DNA from: Rickettsiales bacterium
GTDB taxonomy: Bacteria; Pseudomonadota; Alphaproteobacteria; Rickettsiales; UBA3002
Length of the DNA stretch: 8,886 bases
Reading direction: 5' to 3'
Assembly: GCA_002725445.1 (NCBI GenBank)
Contig: PBPD01000130.1
Location: 1-8,886, forward strand
Under the pieces are notes generated by a model. That model did no database searches. It was given only the letters and a program-made list of their open reading frames with translations, and had not been told where the DNA came from. Of this stretch, positions 7,566 to 8,886 are shown piece by piece. The translations under genes and the position numbers were made by a program. Within the stretch, counting starts at the first letter, position 1. Each line of letters starts with the position of its first letter.

Positions 7566-8030
7566 TTACTCAGAAGCCTGCATGGGCGCAACGACCAATT
7601 CGTTTCCATGCACTTCTTTGATGACGACGGTATCGCCAACACGGACAGATTCTATCTTACAATCAGCTGCGAGGGTGGCGCTCATGGTTGTGCCAGACCA
7701 ACGCACGCGCCCTGTATGCCCACGTTGCAAATCTGCATCAACAACTTTGGCGGTATCGCCCAGAATATTGATAAATTGGTCGGTGTTGGATGGGTCGGTG
7801 CGCCAATATTTCAATTTGCGCCATAGCAGGGCGGCAATGAGTGCGGTGATGCCAAAAAATATACCGAATTGGAGGATTAGCGCATCGGCTGCAATGACTT
7901 GCCAATGCACTAACGCACCGACAATAATTGCTGCTAATCCTGCAAACAGGAAACCAATGCCCGTTGCGCCAAAGGCTTCAACAATAAGGAAGACCGCGCC
8001 AGCGATCAGCCACCAGTAAGCCAGCGGCAC
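7566..8030 (-). CDS. Short NfeD family membrane protein (NfeD1b type)
   Basis: This 154-residue protein has about three hydrophobic helices in its first 70 residues (about 6-22, 24-42 and 50-70), with the typical GFLFAGLAAIIVGAL. A soluble C-terminal part (about 85-152) follows, with GDTAKVVDADLQRGHTGRVR, VRVGDTVVIKEV and NELVVAP, consistent with the small beta-barrel OB fold of NfeD. It lacks the ClpP-like serine protease domain of long NfeD proteins, so it should be a non-proteolytic partner. Short NfeD genes are commonly next to slipin genes, as here, and are thought to help assemble slipin microdomains. The start is GTG at 8030, 5 bases after the cytochrome stop. Its GGAG is contributed by the final Gly-Glu codons of the cytochrome gene, which supports co-translation. 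Confidence 0.9.
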   Translation of the reverse strand: MPLAYWWLIAGAVFLIVEAFGATGIGFLFAGLAAIIVGALVHWQVIAADALILQFGIFFGITALIAALLWRKLKYWRTDPSNTDQFINILGDTAKVVDADLQRGHTGRVRWSGTTMSATLAADCKIESVRVGDTVVIKEVHGNELVVAPMQASE

Positions 8031-8035
8031 GTGAA

Positions 8036-8677
8036 TTATTCTCCAGCCGTCGCTGCTTCGTCACCTGCATCTGCGGGTGTTTCTTCGGCAGCGGGCTCTT
8101 CTTCTACTGCAGGTGCAGCAGGAATCGCCGGTGGGTTATCAGCCTGTTGGCGCAGATAAGCGATCACATTGGCACGTTCATCTTCTTTACGCATACCAGC
8201 AAACGCCATGATGGTTCCAGGTGCCCATTTTTTAGGCTTATGCAGGAAGGCGTTCAGCTCTTCATAGCCCCATGCGCCTTCTTTTTCTTCAGCTAATGCA
8301 GAAGAATAATTGAAGCCGCCTACGGATCCGATGTCGCGGCCAACTACGTTATACAGTGCAGGGCCGGTTTTGTTGCCTTCGCCTTTTTCTACGTTGTGGC
8401 AGGTTGCGCAACGTTTAGCAAAGTAGGTGCCGCCAGCCAGCGCATCTGCTTCATTGAGAGCAGGAATAATGCTTGGCAGCTTTTCTTCTTTCGGCGCTGC
8501 GGCCATAGCGGTTGGGTCTTCGCTCACCGGAATCGAGTAGCCACGTGCTACTTCGTGCTCGCCGTGATGCGAAGGTTCACTCACATACAAGATGTCAGTA
8601 ACTTTACTGGTTACCATACCAATCAAGCCAGCAAGCAATATAGCTGCGGCGATTTTATTAAGTTCCATGCCAGACAT
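8036..8677 (-). CDS. cycM: Membrane-anchored class I cytochrome c, CycM/c552-like
   Basis: This 213-residue protein opens with MSGMELNKIAAAILLAG, an N-terminal helix (about 7-30) that acts as an uncleaved anchor, as in Rickettsia and rhizobial CycM. The linker contains the family-like ARGYSIPV (44-51). The class I domain (about 75-175) has heme-attachment CATCH (90-94), TGPALYNVVGR (104-114), and GTIMAFAGM with M137 as the likely sixth heme ligand. CycM-type proteins carry electrons from the bc1 complex to an aa3-type terminal oxidase on the periplasmic face. Residues 178-213 form an unusual Pro/Ala/Glu-rich tail. The first ATG (8677) has an AGGA about 10 bases upstream; the internal ATG at codon 4 is less well placed. 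The gene leads the minus-strand run and is divergent from kdsB. Confidence 0.93.
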   Translation of the reverse strand: MSGMELNKIAAAILLAGLIGMVTSKVTDILYVSEPSHHGEHEVARGYSIPVSEDPTAMAAAPKEEKLPSIIPALNEADALAGGTYFAKRCATCHNVEKGEGNKTGPALYNVVGRDIGSVGGFNYSSALAEEKEGAWGYEELNAFLHKPKKWAPGTIMAFAGMRKEDERANVIAYLRQQADNPPAIPAAPAVEEEPAAEETPADAGDEAATAGE

Positions 8678-8715
8678 TATTGTTTATTCCTGTTGCGGTT
8701 TTTCATTGCGGCCGT

Positions 8716-8744
8716 ACTTTAACGGGGTTAATCCAAGCCTTCAA
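8716..8744 (-). promoter_or_regulatory. Candidate promoter for the cytochrome/NfeD/slipin/Yej run
   Basis: Read on the minus strand, TTGAAG (8744-8739), a 17-base spacer and TAAAGT (8721-8716) give a sigma70-like promoter with 4 of 6 matches in each box. Transcription would start near 8709, leaving a leader of about 32 bases before the cytochrome ATG. The same DNA also reads GTTGAAG (8745-8739), 11 bases, then CCCCGTTA (8727-8720), which resembles a sigma32 heat-shock element. This is pattern matching by eye, and no start site is known. Confidence 0.4.
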
Positions 8745-8755
8745 CAATGTTTTAC

Positions 8756-8768
8756 ATGCAAAATGCAT
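8756..8768. repeat. Small perfect palindrome in the divergent cytochrome-kdsB spacer
   Basis: ATGCA and TGCAT flank AAA, giving a perfect 5-base-arm inverted repeat. It lies upstream of the candidate cytochrome promoter and 21 bases before the kdsB ATG. It could be a dimeric regulator's half-sites, but arms this short in A/T-rich DNA often arise by chance. I found no convincing sigma70 promoter for kdsB in this spacer. Confidence 0.25.
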
Positions 8769-8789
8769 ATTTAGCCCTAAGATGCGCTT

Positions 8790-8886
8790 ATGACTGATGT
8801 AGATATCACACAATCGGCACTTATTCTGATCCCTGCTCGCATGGCGTCTACGCGCTTGCCCAACAAGCCTTTGGCCATGATTGGCG
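8790..8886 (+). CDS. kdsB: 3-deoxy-manno-octulosonate cytidylyltransferase, N-terminus only
   Basis: Only the first 32 codons are in the window. They translate to MTDVDITQSA followed by LILIPARMASTRLPNKPLAM and IG. The IPAR(M/Y)ASTRLPxKPL segment is the N-terminal nucleotide-binding signature of KdsB, which activates Kdo with CTP to CMP-Kdo for lipopolysaccharide inner-core synthesis in the cytosol. The remainder of the gene, about 215 residues, lies beyond the right edge. The ATG is the only sensible start before the motif; its ribosome-binding site is weak. A divergent pairing of a cycM-like gene with kdsB is, to my knowledge, familiar in alphaproteobacteria. The partial length limits certainty about integrity, not about family. 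Confidence 0.9.
   Translation, partial: MTDVDITQSALILIPARMASTRLPNKPLAMIG

Noticed and set aside
7582..8019. Long open frame on the plus strand opposite nfeD (145 codons)
   Set aside because: It is antisense to a recognised gene, has no family features and no supporting ribosome-binding site. It is a shadow of the codon usage on the real strand.
7566..8030. NfeD as a truncated protease gene
   Set aside because: Short NfeD proteins without the ClpP-like domain are an established class paired with slipins. The start, length and C-terminal domain are complete.

Overview
The window reads as an ordinary, densely packed stretch of an alphaproteobacterial chromosome with base composition near 50% GC by eye. 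Three things point to that lineage: a membrane-anchored class I cytochrome c of the CycM type divergent from kdsB, a slipin that closely resembles mitochondrial SLP-2, and an intact yejABEF set. KdsB makes CMP-Kdo, so the cell is Gram-negative with a Kdo-containing lipopolysaccharide. A finer taxonomic placement cannot be supported from the sequence alone. I see no mobile element, CRISPR array, tRNA, rRNA or broken gene, and no gene-free stretch longer than about 115 bases.

Layout, left to right. Positions 27-1013 (+) encode a Qor-type quinone oxidoreductase. It converges with the next gene across only 4 bases. Seven genes on the minus strand then fill 1018-8677. In transcription order (right to left) they are a CycM-like cytochrome c, a short NfeD, an SLP-2-like slipin, and yejA, yejB, yejE and yejF, which encode an ABC peptide importer. 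Gaps in that order are 5, 40, 7, -4, -4 and -4 bases. All three yej junctions are ATGA stop/start overlaps. The spacing suggests one long transcript, possibly with internal promoters. A 112-base divergent spacer (8678-8789) holds a plausible promoter for this transcript, and kdsB starts at 8790 (+) and runs off the right end.

How the genes fit together. YejA captures peptides in the periplasm, YejB and YejE form the channel, and YejF supplies ATP hydrolysis. NfeD and the slipin are a classic pair of membrane-microdomain scaffold proteins. The cytochrome is an electron carrier tethered to the inner membrane. All are inner-membrane or periplasmic functions. A direct functional link between the scaffold pair and the peptide importer is suggested only by position.

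Nothing here is a clearly undescribed system. The observations most worth a second look are the cytochrome/NfeD/slipin/Yej linkage, a hairpin that would pair part of the slipin ribosome-binding site, a promoter with overlapping sigma70-like and heat-shock-like elements ahead of the cytochrome gene, and the terminator-less 4-base convergent junction at 1014-1017.
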